A stretch of 64,000 nt of DNA, taken from contig QBVD01000062.1 in the NCBI GenBank assembly GCA_003058525.1, positions 26,006 through 90,005 of the forward strand, written 5' to 3'. The notes beneath the pieces were generated by a model, which saw only the letters and a program-made list of their open reading frames with translations, made no database searches and had not been told where the DNA came from. The position numbers and the translations under genes were made by a program. Source of the DNA: a gamma proteobacterium symbiont of Ctena orbiculata. GTDB taxonomy: Bacteria; Pseudomonadota; Gammaproteobacteria; Chromatiales; Chromatiaceae. Of this stretch, positions 26,598 through 35,168 are shown piece after piece; within the stretch, counting starts at the first letter, position 1, and each line of letters begins with the position of its first letter.

Positions 26598-26636
26598 CTT
26601 TTCAGCAACACCACTGAACTTTGGGGGTAGTCATAC

Positions 26637-27878
26637 ATGACTGCAAGAAGGGTCGTCGTTACGGGTTTAGGTATGGTAGCGCCTGTCGGGCTGGATATTC
26701 CTACATCGTGGGAGAATATTCAGGCCGGCAAAAGTGGTATCCAACCCATTACCCATTTTGATGTTGGGTCATTTTCTACCCAGTTCGGTGGTCCCATCTA
26801 CGGTTTCGAAATCACCGATTACATAGCGAAGAAAGAAGCCAAGAAAATGGATAAGTTTATCCATTATGGCATCGCTGCCGGTATACAGGCGATTAAAGAT
26901 GCAGGGCTTGAGGTGACTGAGGAGAATGCAGAACGCATCGGTGTTCTGATTGGCTCAGGTATCGGCGGCATTACCGGTATCGAAAACAGTTACCAGGCCT
27001 ACCTGGATGGCGGTCCTCGTAAAATCTCGCCATTTTTCGTGCCTTCAAGCATTATCAACATGGTGTCCGGTAACCTCTCTATCATGTATGGATTGAAGGG
27101 ACCCAACTACTCGATCGTTTCCGCATGCAGCAGTGGCGCCCACAGCATCGCCGAGGCTGCTATGATGATCCGGCATGGCCGTACGGACGTGATGATCGCC
27201 GGTGGCGCCGAAATGGCCACATCACCGGTTGGCTTGGGTGGGTTCGCAGCGGCACGGGCGCTTTCTCGTCGCAACGACGATCCACAGGGAGCCAGTCGCC
27301 CTTGGGATAAAGACCGGGATGGTTTCGTACTCAGCGATGGCGCCGGTGTAGTTGTGCTGGAGGAGTATGAGCAGGCCAAGGCGCGTGGCGCGAAGATCTA
27401 TGCCGAATTGGCCGGTATCGGAATGAACTCCGATGCCTACCACATGACAGCACCCTCAGTAGACGGATCAGGTGCTGCCAAATGCATGGAGCTGGCACTT
27501 CAGGATGGTGGAATCAACGTGGATGAGGTTGATTATATCAACGCACATGGAACCTCTACCCCGGCCGGCGATGTGGCGGAGACTATGGCGGTCAAACGTG
27601 CCTTCGGTGATCATGCATACAAGCTTTGTGTCAGTTCCACGAAATCGATGACCGGTCATATGCTGGGTGCGGCAGGTGGTGCAGAGGCCGTTTATACGAT
27701 TCTGGCACTCTACAATCAGGTTGTGCCACCCACCATCAACTTGGAAAACCAGGATCCAGAATGCGACCTGGATTATGTTCCCAATAGCGCAAGAGCGATG
27801 AAGCTGGACGTGGTGATTTCCAACTCATTTGGATTTGGCGGCACTAACGGTACCCTGGCATTCCGCCGTGTAAACTGA
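26637..27878 (+). CDS. fabF: 3-oxoacyl-ACP synthase II (FabF)
   Basis: 413 aa. Elongating condensing enzyme. [15 protein letters not shown] start; catalytic Cys in [16 protein letters not shown] (about 164), His in [11 protein letters not shown] (about 304) and His in [14 protein letters not shown] (about 341); terminal [17 protein letters not shown] lies about 9 nt upstream of the ATG. pabC follows after 13 nt, as in E. coli (fabF-pabC-yceG-tmk-holB). Confidence 0.97.
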   Translation: MTARRVVVTGLGMVAPVGLDIPTSWENIQAGKSGIQPITHFDVGSFSTQFGGPIYGFEITDYIAKKEAKKMDKFIHYGIAAGIQAIKDAGLEVTEENAERIGVLIGSGIGGITGIENSYQAYLDGGPRKISPFFVPSSIINMVSGNLSIMYGLKGPNYSIVSACSSGAHSIAEAAMMIRHGRTDVMIAGGAEMATSPVGLGGFAAARALSRRNDDPQGASRPWDKDRDGFVLSDGAGVVVLEEYEQAKARGAKIYAELAGIGMNSDAYHMTAPSVDGSGAAKCMELALQDGGINVDEVDYINAHGTSTPAGDVAETMAVKRAFGDHAYKLCVSSTKSMTGHMLGAAGGAEAVYTILALYNQVVPPTINLENQDPECDLDYVPNSARAMKLDVVISNSFGFGGTNGTLAFRRVN

Positions 27879-27891
27879 GGACGAAGGCTAA

Positions 27892-28707
27892 TTGCTAATT
27901 AACGGCAAACCAGGCGATCTGATACCGTTCTCTGATCGTGGTCTGCAATACGGCGATGGTTTGTTCGAGACTTTGGCTGTCAGACAGGGGCGTCCCTGTT
28001 TATGGCGGCGACACATGGCCCGACTTTCCCGTGGGGAAACAGCAATCGGCCTCCCTCCCAGCGATAAGCAGCTGCTTGAAAAAGAGGTTCTCGCACTCTG
28101 TGCCGAGCATGATCTGGCGGTTTTGAAGATCATACTTACCCGGGGCAGTGGGGGCAGGGGATATGCCCCTCCCAGCCCCGCTTCACCGCGACGCATTATC
28201 AGTCTCCATCCCTGGCCCGACTATCCTCAGAGCTGGTATGCAGAAGGTATTCATCTTGGGATTTGCCGCACCAGGATTGGCCGAAACAGACAGCTGGCAG
28301 GTTACAAACACTTAAACCGTCTTGAACAAGTACTGGCGCGTAGGGAATGCCAGGATGACGCCTTATCCGAGTGCCTGATGATGGATGAAAGGGAGAAGGT
28401 GATCTGCGGCACACAGTCCAACCTGTTCATGCTGCAGGGCAATACGATCTATACGCCTGATCTTACCCATTCAGGCATTGCGGGTGTGGTCAGAGAATTG
28501 GTGATTGAAATTGCAGGGCAGCTCTCAATCCCATTGCACATCACCGATTTGGATAGGGATAGGCTGATGAGTGCCGATGCCATGTTTGTAACCAATTCTG
28601 TGATGGGATTCTGTCCGGTCGCGGCGCTGAATAAGCGGCAATTTGACCAGGAGAATATTCCCCATGAGTTGCGTCACAGGGTGGAGAAAGCCTGTAGCGC
28701 GGCTTAG
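27892..28707 (+). CDS. pabC: Aminodeoxychorismate lyase (PabC)
   Basis: 271 aa from a TTG at 27892 with GAGG/AAGG upstream; the first residues MLINGKPGDLIPFSDRGLQYGDGLFET match the family, so the rare start is likely right. PLP enzyme that splits 4-amino-4-deoxychorismate into p-aminobenzoate and pyruvate for folate. PLP lysine in AGYKHLNRLEQ (about 144); other motifs are the Glu of ICGTQSNLFM (T/Q context) and the phosphate-binding SGIAGVVRE. Confidence 0.95.
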   Translation: MLINGKPGDLIPFSDRGLQYGDGLFETLAVRQGRPCLWRRHMARLSRGETAIGLPPSDKQLLEKEVLALCAEHDLAVLKIILTRGSGGRGYAPPSPASPRRIISLHPWPDYPQSWYAEGIHLGICRTRIGRNRQLAGYKHLNRLEQVLARRECQDDALSECLMMDEREKVICGTQSNLFMLQGNTIYTPDLTHSGIAGVVRELVIEIAGQLSIPLHITDLDRDRLMSADAMFVTNSVMGFCPVAALNKRQFDQENIPHELRHRVEKACSAA

Positions 28708-28832
28708 TATTTACTCTTTTGGTTATCCAAAAGTCGTGGTAATCAACTTCACCCCGCGGATTTTTCCAGTAGAATGACGTAATGCTCAACGCCAACGATT
28801 TTTTCCAATTAGTAGAGTCCGACTGGTGAGAA

Positions 28833-29834
28833 ATGCGGGTTAATCGTCTGCTCGGTATTCTGATCTTTGTCGCCAGCATCCTTCTGGCTTGGGGTTGGAT
28901 GGAATATGACGGATTTGTCAACAAATCCCTGAATTTACCCGAGGAGGGCGTGAACTATATTCTGCATCCGGGTATGACGGTCAGAAGTTTGGCGGAGGAT
29001 CTGCAGCAACGAGGTATGCTCGAGAAGCCCATGCTGTTGAGATTCATTGCACGTTGGCAGGGTCAAGCCAGTAAACTGAAGGCCGGCGAATACTATCTGC
29101 CTGCTGAAACCACGCCACCGAAGCTGCTCGAAATCCTCAGCTCCTCACAGGTTGTTCAATATGCCCTCACAATCATCGAGGGGTGGACATTCGACCAGTT
29201 GATGGCTGCGATCAGACGTGATCCTGTATTGGAACATAGCCTGAAGGAGGTAACGAACGATCAGGTGATGCGACATCTTGGCCTGGACGATCTGCATCCG
29301 GAGGGGCGATTCTACCCTGATACCTATCACTTTCCACGCGGTACCACCGATGCGGCCTTTCTAAAGCGGGCCTATAAACGAATGGAATCTGTATTGGAAC
29401 AGACCTGGCAACAGCGGAAAAAGCAGCTGCCGCTGAAAAGCCCATATGAGGCTCTCATACTGGCCTCGATTATCGAGCGGGAGACCGGCATACCAGAGGA
29501 GCGGGGCAAGATAGCCGGTGTTTTCATAAGGCGCCTGAAGCGCGGCATGTTGTTGCAGACCGATCCTACGGTTATCTACGGTATGGGAGAGAGCTATAAC
29601 GGCAATATCCGCAAGCGGGACCTCACTCGCGACACCCCTTACAACACCTATCTGCACAAAGGATTGACACCGACACCAATTGCCATGCCGAGCGGCGCTG
29701 CAATACGTGCGGCTTTGAATCCGGAAGAGGGCAATTCGCTCTATTTCGTCGCAACCGGTGATGGCGGACACTACTTCTCTTCAACCCTTGAGGAGCACAA
29801 CAAAGCGGTACGAAAGTATCAGTTGAAGAGATGA
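28833..29834 (+). CDS. mltG: Endolytic murein transglycosylase MltG
   Basis: 333 aa. One N-terminal TM helix (about 6-23), a LysM-like region (about 45-125) and the YceG catalytic domain with the Glu in LASIIERETGIPEER (about 216), then QTDPTVIYGM, YNTYLHKGLTPTPI and the end NPEEGNSLYFVATGDGGHYFS. Cuts nascent glycan strands in the periplasm and so helps set their length. It overlaps tmk by four nucleotides. The 125-nt gap after pabC holds a CTTTTGG/CCAAAAG hairpin (28716-28733). Confidence 0.97.
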   Translation: MRVNRLLGILIFVASILLAWGWMEYDGFVNKSLNLPEEGVNYILHPGMTVRSLAEDLQQRGMLEKPMLLRFIARWQGQASKLKAGEYYLPAETTPPKLLEILSSSQVVQYALTIIEGWTFDQLMAAIRRDPVLEHSLKEVTNDQVMRHLGLDDLHPEGRFYPDTYHFPRGTTDAAFLKRAYKRMESVLEQTWQQRKKQLPLKSPYEALILASIIERETGIPEERGKIAGVFIRRLKRGMLLQTDPTVIYGMGESYNGNIRKRDLTRDTPYNTYLHKGLTPTPIAMPSGAAIRAALNPEEGNSLYFVATGDGGHYFSSTLEEHNKAVRKYQLKR

Positions 29835-30484
29835 CTGCAATGAAAAAGACGGCAAAAGGACGATTCATCACCGTTGAAGGCGGTGAAGGGGCTGGAAAAA
29901 GCAGTAATCTGGCATTCATCCAATCCTTGATTGAAACCGCCGGTAAACAGGTGCTTTTTACCCGGGAACCGGGTGGAACACCGCTTGGCGAAGCCATTCG
30001 TGAATTGCTGTTGGGGCACAAACACACAGGTATGGCGGACGATACGGAACTGCTGTTGATGTTCGCCGCGCGTGCGGAGCATCTGCAACAAAAAATCCTA
30101 CCGGCCCTTGAGCGGGGAATCTGGGTGTTGTGCGATCGTTTCACTGATGCAAGCTTTGCCTATCAAGGGGCGGGAAGAGGTCTATCGCTGGAGAAGATTG
30201 CCAAGTTACAGCAGTTCGTTCAGGGTACGTTGCGTCCCGATCTGACATTGTTGCTCGACGTGCCGGTGGATACCGGTTTGCAGCGTGCCGGGAAGCGTTC
30301 AGAGCCTGATCGATTTGAAAGCGAGAACCGCGACTTCTTTGAGAAAGTGAGAGCGGGATATCTGCAGATCGCCACGCAGGAGCCTGATCGTGTCCAGGTG
30401 ATCGATGCATCTCCTGCCTTGGAAATGGTGCAGGATCAAATCAAAACGGTCGTTCAACACTATCTGGAGAGCCAGGGTGAGTGA
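29831..30484 (+). CDS. tmk: Thymidylate kinase
   Basis: 217 aa from the ATG at 29831 overlapping the mltG stop; an internal ATG three codons later is also possible. Phosphorylates dTMP to dTDP. P-loop VEGGEGAGKSS (about 12-22), DR-motif CDRFTDASFAYQG, LID region with DRFE, and TREPGGTPLGE for the base/sugar site. Confidence 0.97.
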   Translation: MTAMKKTAKGRFITVEGGEGAGKSSNLAFIQSLIETAGKQVLFTREPGGTPLGEAIRELLLGHKHTGMADDTELLLMFAARAEHLQQKILPALERGIWVLCDRFTDASFAYQGAGRGLSLEKIAKLQQFVQGTLRPDLTLLLDVPVDTGLQRAGKRSEPDRFESENRDFFEKVRAGYLQIATQEPDRVQVIDASPALEMVQDQIKTVVQHYLESQGE

Positions 30485-31481
30485 GTTGCGTTATCATCGC
30501 CTACCATGGCACGACGAGCAGTGGCATTTTTTACAACGGGCCGTTGAACAGCACCGACTGCCCCATGCCTTATTACTTTCTGGACCTCCCGGATTGGGAA
30601 AAGAGCAGTTCGTGCTCAGTTTTGCCCAATCCGTGTTGTGTGTGGATAGAGACCGTTACGGTGTCGCCTGCGGCGTCTGTCGTCAGTGTCAGTTGCTGTA
30701 CAGCGGTAACCATCCCGATTTTAAATGGTTGAAACCGGATGAAGAGAGTAAAAGCGGTGAGATAACGATAGAAGCAATTCGGAGCCTTACCGCCAATGCT
30801 TCATTAACCAGCCATGCCGGCGGTAACAAGGTCATCGCCATACAACCGGCCCATCGAATGAACAAAGCCGCGGCCAACAGTCTCCTCAAAACCTTGGAAG
30901 AGCCTACGCCGGGCAGCGTGATATTGCTGTTGACCGATCAACCGGGCAGATTACTTGCCACTATCCGCAGCCGCTGTCAGAAAGTAGATTTCAAACCTCC
31001 GCACAGGACACAGGCCATCGAGTGGCTCTCTGACAAGGTGACCCAGGAAGATCCGCAACTGTTGCTGACACTGGCCAACGGTGCGCCACTCAAGGCGCTT
31101 CAACTTGACAACAGTGAACTCCTGAATGCCCGCAAAGAAATGGCAAAAGGATTTCTACAACTTCTGGGTGGGAAACGTGATCCGGTCAGCCTGGCGCGTG
31201 GATGGGGAGCCTTTGACAGCGTCTTGTTGTTGGAGTGGCTGACGGGCTGGGTGATCGATCTGATTCGTCTGCAGGAAGGGGGAGATGAGGGGGGGATCTT
31301 TAATCGGGATCTCACTCAAGCTTTGCGGAAAACGGCCGACAAGATAAACTCGAGGACTCTGCATGGCTATCTGCTCCAGGTTTATGCGGCCAGGAGTACC
31401 GTAGAGAGCAATTTAAACCCGCAATTGACCTTGGAAAAGCTGCTGATTTCCTGGTGTGATTGCAGAACCCAGGCGTGTTAG
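30477..31481 (+). CDS. holB: DNA polymerase III delta-prime subunit
   Basis: 334 aa from the GTG at 30477, overlapping tmk by eight nucleotides with GGAG upstream; the frame is open back to 30405 but that part lies inside tmk. Clamp-loader subunit. Walker-A-like GPPGLGKE (about 36-43), zinc cluster with CGVCRQC, DEAD-box-like region replaced by IQPAHRMNKAAANSLLKTLEEP and sensor-1 region LLLTDQPGRLLATIRSRCQ. Sits in the conserved tmk-holB-pilZ-tatD order. Confidence 0.95.
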   Translation: MSELRYHRLPWHDEQWHFLQRAVEQHRLPHALLLSGPPGLGKEQFVLSFAQSVLCVDRDRYGVACGVCRQCQLLYSGNHPDFKWLKPDEESKSGEITIEAIRSLTANASLTSHAGGNKVIAIQPAHRMNKAAANSLLKTLEEPTPGSVILLLTDQPGRLLATIRSRCQKVDFKPPHRTQAIEWLSDKVTQEDPQLLLTLANGAPLKALQLDNSELLNARKEMAKGFLQLLGGKRDPVSLARGWGAFDSVLLLEWLTGWVIDLIRLQEGGDEGGIFNRDLTQALRKTADKINSRTLHGYLLQVYAARSTVESNLNPQLTLEKLLISWCDCRTQAC

Positions 31482-31499
31482 ACAGAAACTGAGAATCGT

Positions 31500-31847
31500 A
31501 TGGCTGGTGGACCCAAACAAGGAATACTCTCGCTGACAATCAAGGATAAAAATGCCTTGTATGCGGCCTACATGCAATTTGTTGAATTTGGTGGACTTTT
31601 TATTCCCACTACCAAGCAGTACCGATTGGGTGACGAGGTTTTCATGCTGCTGACGCTGATGGACGAGACGGAGCGTCTGCCGGTGGCCGGTAAGATCATC
31701 TGGATCACACCCGTCGGCGCGGAGGGTAACAGAGCAGCCGGCATCGGTGTCCAGTTCAGTGATCAGGATGGCGGTGCAGCACGCAACAAGATCGAGACCT
31801 ATCTTGCCGGTGCCCTGAAATCAGACCGTCCTACACACACGCTATAG
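31500..31847 (+). CDS. pilZ: PilZ protein of type IV pili
   Basis: 115 aa. PilZ-domain protein: FVEFGGLFIPTTKQYRLGDEVFMLLTLMDE...VAGKIIWITPVGAEGNRAAGIGVQF. The c-di-GMP RxxxR motif of canonical PilZ domains is missing at the N-terminus, as in Pseudomonas PilZ itself, which works with PilB and FimX in pilus assembly rather than binding c-di-GMP. The gene order after holB supports the name. Confidence 0.93.
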   Translation: MAGGPKQGILSLTIKDKNALYAAYMQFVEFGGLFIPTTKQYRLGDEVFMLLTLMDETERLPVAGKIIWITPVGAEGNRAAGIGVQFSDQDGGAARNKIETYLAGALKSDRPTHTL

Positions 31848-31931
31848 TCATAAGCCGACTAACATGCGGATTCTCTATCTGACCAATGGTTAGTTATTTT
31901 TCTTTTTGTGACACAACCGAAATGGAGATCT

Positions 31932-31964
31932 TTATCAGCCCCCTGCCGGTGGAGCTGCTGATAA
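31932..31964. other. Hairpin in pilZ-tatD gap
   Basis: TTATCAGC (31932-31939) and GCTGATAA (31957-31964) are complementary with a 17-nt loop. The 208-bp gap otherwise shows no gene. It may mark an independent tatD transcript or be chance; a T-run at 31893-31907 precedes it. Confidence 0.3.
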
Positions 31965-32055
31965 GTATCGTTCACAGAACGAAATTATCGAGTCTGGTGT
32001 TGAAGATGCAGCTACAATCCCCTGTCAAAATCAGGAACGGCCCGAATAAAGCTCC

Positions 32056-32868
32056 ATGTTAGTCGATTCCCACTGCCATCTCGATCGTGTCTCTCTTGCT
32101 CCCCATAACGGGGATTTTGCCAGCTTTATGAGCAGCACCCTTGCACAAGGTATCGATCATCTGTTGTGCGTCTCAATCGATCTTGAATCCTGGCCGGCCA
32201 TGGTGGCCCTGGTAGCGGATTACCCACAGATTTCCATATCGGTGGGCGTGCATCCAAATGATAAGGAGCGTCATGAACCCACGGTTGAGGAGTTGCTGAG
32301 GCTCTCACGCCGTGAAAAGGTCGTCGCCATCGGGGAGACTGGACTGGATTATTTTCATGGTGAAGGGGATCTGGATTGGCAGCGTGAACGGTTTCGGCAG
32401 CATATTAGAGCAGCCAAGGAGGCGAAGCTGCCTCTCATCATCCACACCCGGGATTCCCGGATCGATACAATCCAGATCATGCAGGATGAGGGGGCGGACG
32501 ATGTGGGTGGGGTGATGCACTGCTTCACAGAGAACTGGTCCATGGCGATGCAGGCACTGGAGATGGGTTTTTATATCTCATTTTCCGGCATCATCACCTT
32601 CAGGAATGCGGTCGAGTTGCGTGAGGTCGCAAAACGGGTGCCGATGGATCATCTGCTGATCGAGACAGACTCCCCCTACCTGGCGCCGGTACCCCATCGC
32701 GGCAAACCCAATCAGCCGATCCATGTGCGGCATGTTGCTGAATGTGTGGCCGAGCTGAAAGGGCTGACACTAGAGGCAATTGCCGACCGGACAACCGCCA
32801 ATTTCTATCGCTGTTTCCCTCTGGCACAGAGCGCGCTATCCATTTCTCGCGGATTAGATTATGAATAA
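32056..32868 (+). CDS. ycfH: TatD-family metal-dependent deoxyribonuclease
   Basis: 270 aa. TIM-barrel hydrolase with the metal ligands VDSHCHLD (5-9), Glu in IGETGLDYFHG, HTRDS and VMHCFTENW, and Asp in LLIETDSPYLAP. E. coli relatives (TatD/YcfH/YjjV) are Mg2+-dependent 3'-5' DNases/RNases. The ATG at 32056 opens the frame. The 3' end overlaps the porin gene by eight nucleotides. Confidence 0.95.
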   Translation: MLVDSHCHLDRVSLAPHNGDFASFMSSTLAQGIDHLLCVSIDLESWPAMVALVADYPQISISVGVHPNDKERHEPTVEELLRLSRREKVVAIGETGLDYFHGEGDLDWQRERFRQHIRAAKEAKLPLIIHTRDSRIDTIQIMQDEGADDVGGVMHCFTENWSMAMQALEMGFYISFSGIITFRNAVELREVAKRVPMDHLLIETDSPYLAPVPHRGKPNQPIHVRHVAECVAELKGLTLEAIADRTTANFYRCFPLAQSALSISRGLDYE

Positions 32869-34063
32869 ATCAGTAGCTTTATGGTTACTCTGTAGCTTCT
32901 TTTCCGCAGCCCTGACGGCTCAAGATAGGAGTACAGAAGGTTATGAGGATTTGGTCATCAACACCAAAGGCGGTCTTGAGGTGACCACGACCGATGGCGA
33001 GTTCTCCATACAGTTGGGGGGCAGGATCCTGGCTGATGCCGCAGTATATGATGAGGATAAAAATGCCCTGGGCAATGGGAGCGAACTGCGTGATTTAAGA
33101 CTCGATCTGGAAGGACGGCTGTATGCCGATTTCATCTACGAGTTCAGTGTCGACTTCTCCGATGGGGAAGCGGACGTCAAGGATGCCTGGTTTGCCTATG
33201 ATGCCATCTACCCCTGGCGCTTTTCCGTTGGACATTTCAAACAGCCATTCAGCCTGGAGGAGATGACCAGCAAGCGATATCTGACCTTTATGGAGCGTGC
33301 CTTGCCCAATGCGTTCGCTCCAGGAAGAAGCATGGGTATTGGTGCCCAGTGGTCGGGTGAGCAGATGACCTTTGCCGCCGGCCTGTTCGGTGATGATTAC
33401 AACGATGACACTGATGATGAGGGTGATGAAGGCTGGGGTGTCACCAGCCGCTGGACTTATGCGCCGCTTGCTGAAGATAGATCCGCATTTCACATGGGCA
33501 TAGCTGCCAGCTACAGAAGGTTGGATGATGAAGAGGAGGTTCGAATCGATAGCAGGCCGGAGTCTCACCTGACCGATATTCGATATCTCGATACGGGCAA
33601 ACTCAAGCAGAGTCGATCTACCAGGCTACTGGGTCTGGAATGTGCATGGGTGTCAGGTCCGTTTTCCCTGCAGGGTGAGTGGATGCAAGCAAAAATTGAG
33701 CGTGACGAAGGTACGGAGCCCACCTTTGAAGGCTGGTATCTACAGGTTAGTTGGTTCCTGACAGGTGAAAGCCGCCACTATAAGCAGCGTTCGGCAAAAT
33801 TTGGGCGGATTAGGCCGCTTTCCGACCATGGCGCTGTAGAGGTGGCCGCACGTTTCAGCTCCCTGGATCTCAACGATGGGGAGATCGAGGGTGGATCCAG
33901 CGACAACATCACACTGGGAATCAATTGGTATATCAATCGGCAGATTCGCCTGATGGCCAACGCAATCATTGTCGATAATGACAGCTATGCCGATGCGGAT
34001 GGTGATGTGGAGGGGGAGGATACGCCCTCTATTCTTCAACTTCGGGCTCAAGTTGATTTCTAG
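32861..34063 (+). CDS. Phosphate-selective (OprO/OprP-type) outer-membrane porin
   Basis: 400 aa. Signal peptide 1-20 (LWLLCSFFSAALTAQD), then a beta-barrel with alternating strands: FSIQLGGRILADAAVYD, LRDLRLDLEGRLYADFIYEFSVDF and the family signature FSVGHFKQPFSLEEMTSKRYLTFMER (in part), ending in an aromatic residue (QLRAQVDF) as outer-membrane proteins do. Acidic loops (DDYNDDTDDEGDEG) are extracellular. OprP/OprO form trimeric anion channels for phosphate or polyphosphate. It overlaps tatD by eight nt and precedes a PhnD-like gene, which suggests uptake or sensing of an oxyanion. Confidence 0.92.
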   Translation: MNKSVALWLLCSFFSAALTAQDRSTEGYEDLVINTKGGLEVTTTDGEFSIQLGGRILADAAVYDEDKNALGNGSELRDLRLDLEGRLYADFIYEFSVDFSDGEADVKDAWFAYDAIYPWRFSVGHFKQPFSLEEMTSKRYLTFMERALPNAFAPGRSMGIGAQWSGEQMTFAAGLFGDDYNDDTDDEGDEGWGVTSRWTYAPLAEDRSAFHMGIAASYRRLDDEEEVRIDSRPESHLTDIRYLDTGKLKQSRSTRLLGLECAWVSGPFSLQGEWMQAKIERDEGTEPTFEGWYLQVSWFLTGESRHYKQRSAKFGRIRPLSDHGAVEVAARFSSLDLNDGEIEGGSSDNITLGINWYINRQIRLMANAIIVDNDSYADADGDVEGEDTPSILQLRAQVDF

Positions 34064-34106
34064 GTTGTGACGATGATAGTCAAATTTGTCTATACAGGCC
34101 CTCAAA

Positions 34107-35039
34107 ATGATACGTAACTTAGGCACAGGAGCGCTTCTGCTGCTGTTCCTTCTCTCCTGGTCGATACCGTCCCATGTTGCAGCAAGTGGCAGTGATCCGA
34201 ATACATTGGTAATAGGTAAGATCAGCCACAATCCAAAAAAACACTATCGTTACTTGAAACCCATGCTGATGTATGTGGTGGAAAGAATGCGTGACCTCGG
34301 AATCACAAAAGGCAAGATCCGCATGGCAAAAAGCAAAGAGCATATGGCGGAGTTGTTGGCCAGAGGTGATGTGGACTGGGTGACGGAAACACCTATTGCC
34401 GCATCATATCTGCATGAGAAAAGCGGTGCGGAGCTATTACTTAGAAAGTGGAAAAAAAATACATCTGAATACTACACGGTATTTTTTTCACTTAAAGATG
34501 GGGCAGTAAAGAAACTTGAGGACTTGAAGGGAAAGATCATTGCCCTGGAGGATCCAGCATCAACGACAGCCTACTATTTGCCTGTCCATGCAATGTTACA
34601 GAGTGGATTGACGCCTGTTAAATTGAGAAATTTTCGGGAAACACCACCGGCGGATAAGGTTGGCTTTGTGTTTGTCCGGGAAGAGATCAATATAGCCACA
34701 CTGGTGAATAAAGGTCTGGCCCATGCCGGTGCGTTCAGCAATCTGGATTGGGATAAGGAAGATCATCTGCCTTCCCAGTATCGTGCTCAGTTTTCCATTT
34801 TTAAAAAGCTTCCACCTGTCGTTCGCGCAGTGGAATTGGTGCGCCGTGATTTAAACCCGGCTTTAAAAAGACGCCTCGAAGGGATTTTGTTGCAGGCCGG
34901 TGATGATCCGAAGGCTCAGCCTGTCCTGCATGCCTACCAGCGAACAAAAAAATTCGATGTACTGAGTGATGAGCAGAAACAGTCGATATACGACATGTAC
35001 TCTATAGTCGATAAAGTCGATCGAGCACTCACACCCTAA
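34107..35039 (+). CDS. PhnD-like periplasmic phosphate/phosphonate-binding protein
   Basis: 310 aa from the ATG at 34107, which gives a proper signal peptide (LGTGALLLLFLLSWSIPSHVAAS, given to VAAS); a TTG at 34086 would add seven residues. The mature part is a type II periplasmic binding protein of the PhnD/PtxB group: LVIGKISHNPKKHYRYLKPM, KLEDLKGKIIALEDPASTTAYYLP and GLAHAGAFSNLDW. No ABC permease or ATPase is near; instead the next gene is a membrane GGDEF-EAL protein. It thus more likely feeds a sensor than a transporter. The ligand is unproven. Confidence 0.88.
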   Translation: MIRNLGTGALLLLFLLSWSIPSHVAASGSDPNTLVIGKISHNPKKHYRYLKPMLMYVVERMRDLGITKGKIRMAKSKEHMAELLARGDVDWVTETPIAASYLHEKSGAELLLRKWKKNTSEYYTVFFSLKDGAVKKLEDLKGKIIALEDPASTTAYYLPVHAMLQSGLTPVKLRNFRETPPADKVGFVFVREEINIATLVNKGLAHAGAFSNLDWDKEDHLPSQYRAQFSIFKKLPPVVRAVELVRRDLNPALKRRLEGILLQAGDDPKAQPVLHAYQRTKKFDVLSDEQKQSIYDMYSIVDKVDRALTP

Positions 35040-35168
35040 AAGGATCAAGTCATGCGCAAAGGTAAAATTACGATGCAAAGCATGAAGAACATTTACATAC
35101 AATCACAAGGATTGAATGTATGTGTAGCTTGATGCAGCCCTGTTGAATCCTGATGGGCTACTGATTCA

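Noticed and set aside
30405..30476. Longer start for holB
   Set aside because: This part lies inside tmk in another frame and does not resemble DnaX-like proteins; the GTG at 30477 gives the family start and coupling.
31856..32065. 11-bp inverted repeat CGACTAACATG / CATGTTAGTCG around the pilZ-tatD gap
   Set aside because: One arm includes the tatD start codon, the arms are about 190 bp apart, and no wider homology is seen; probably chance.
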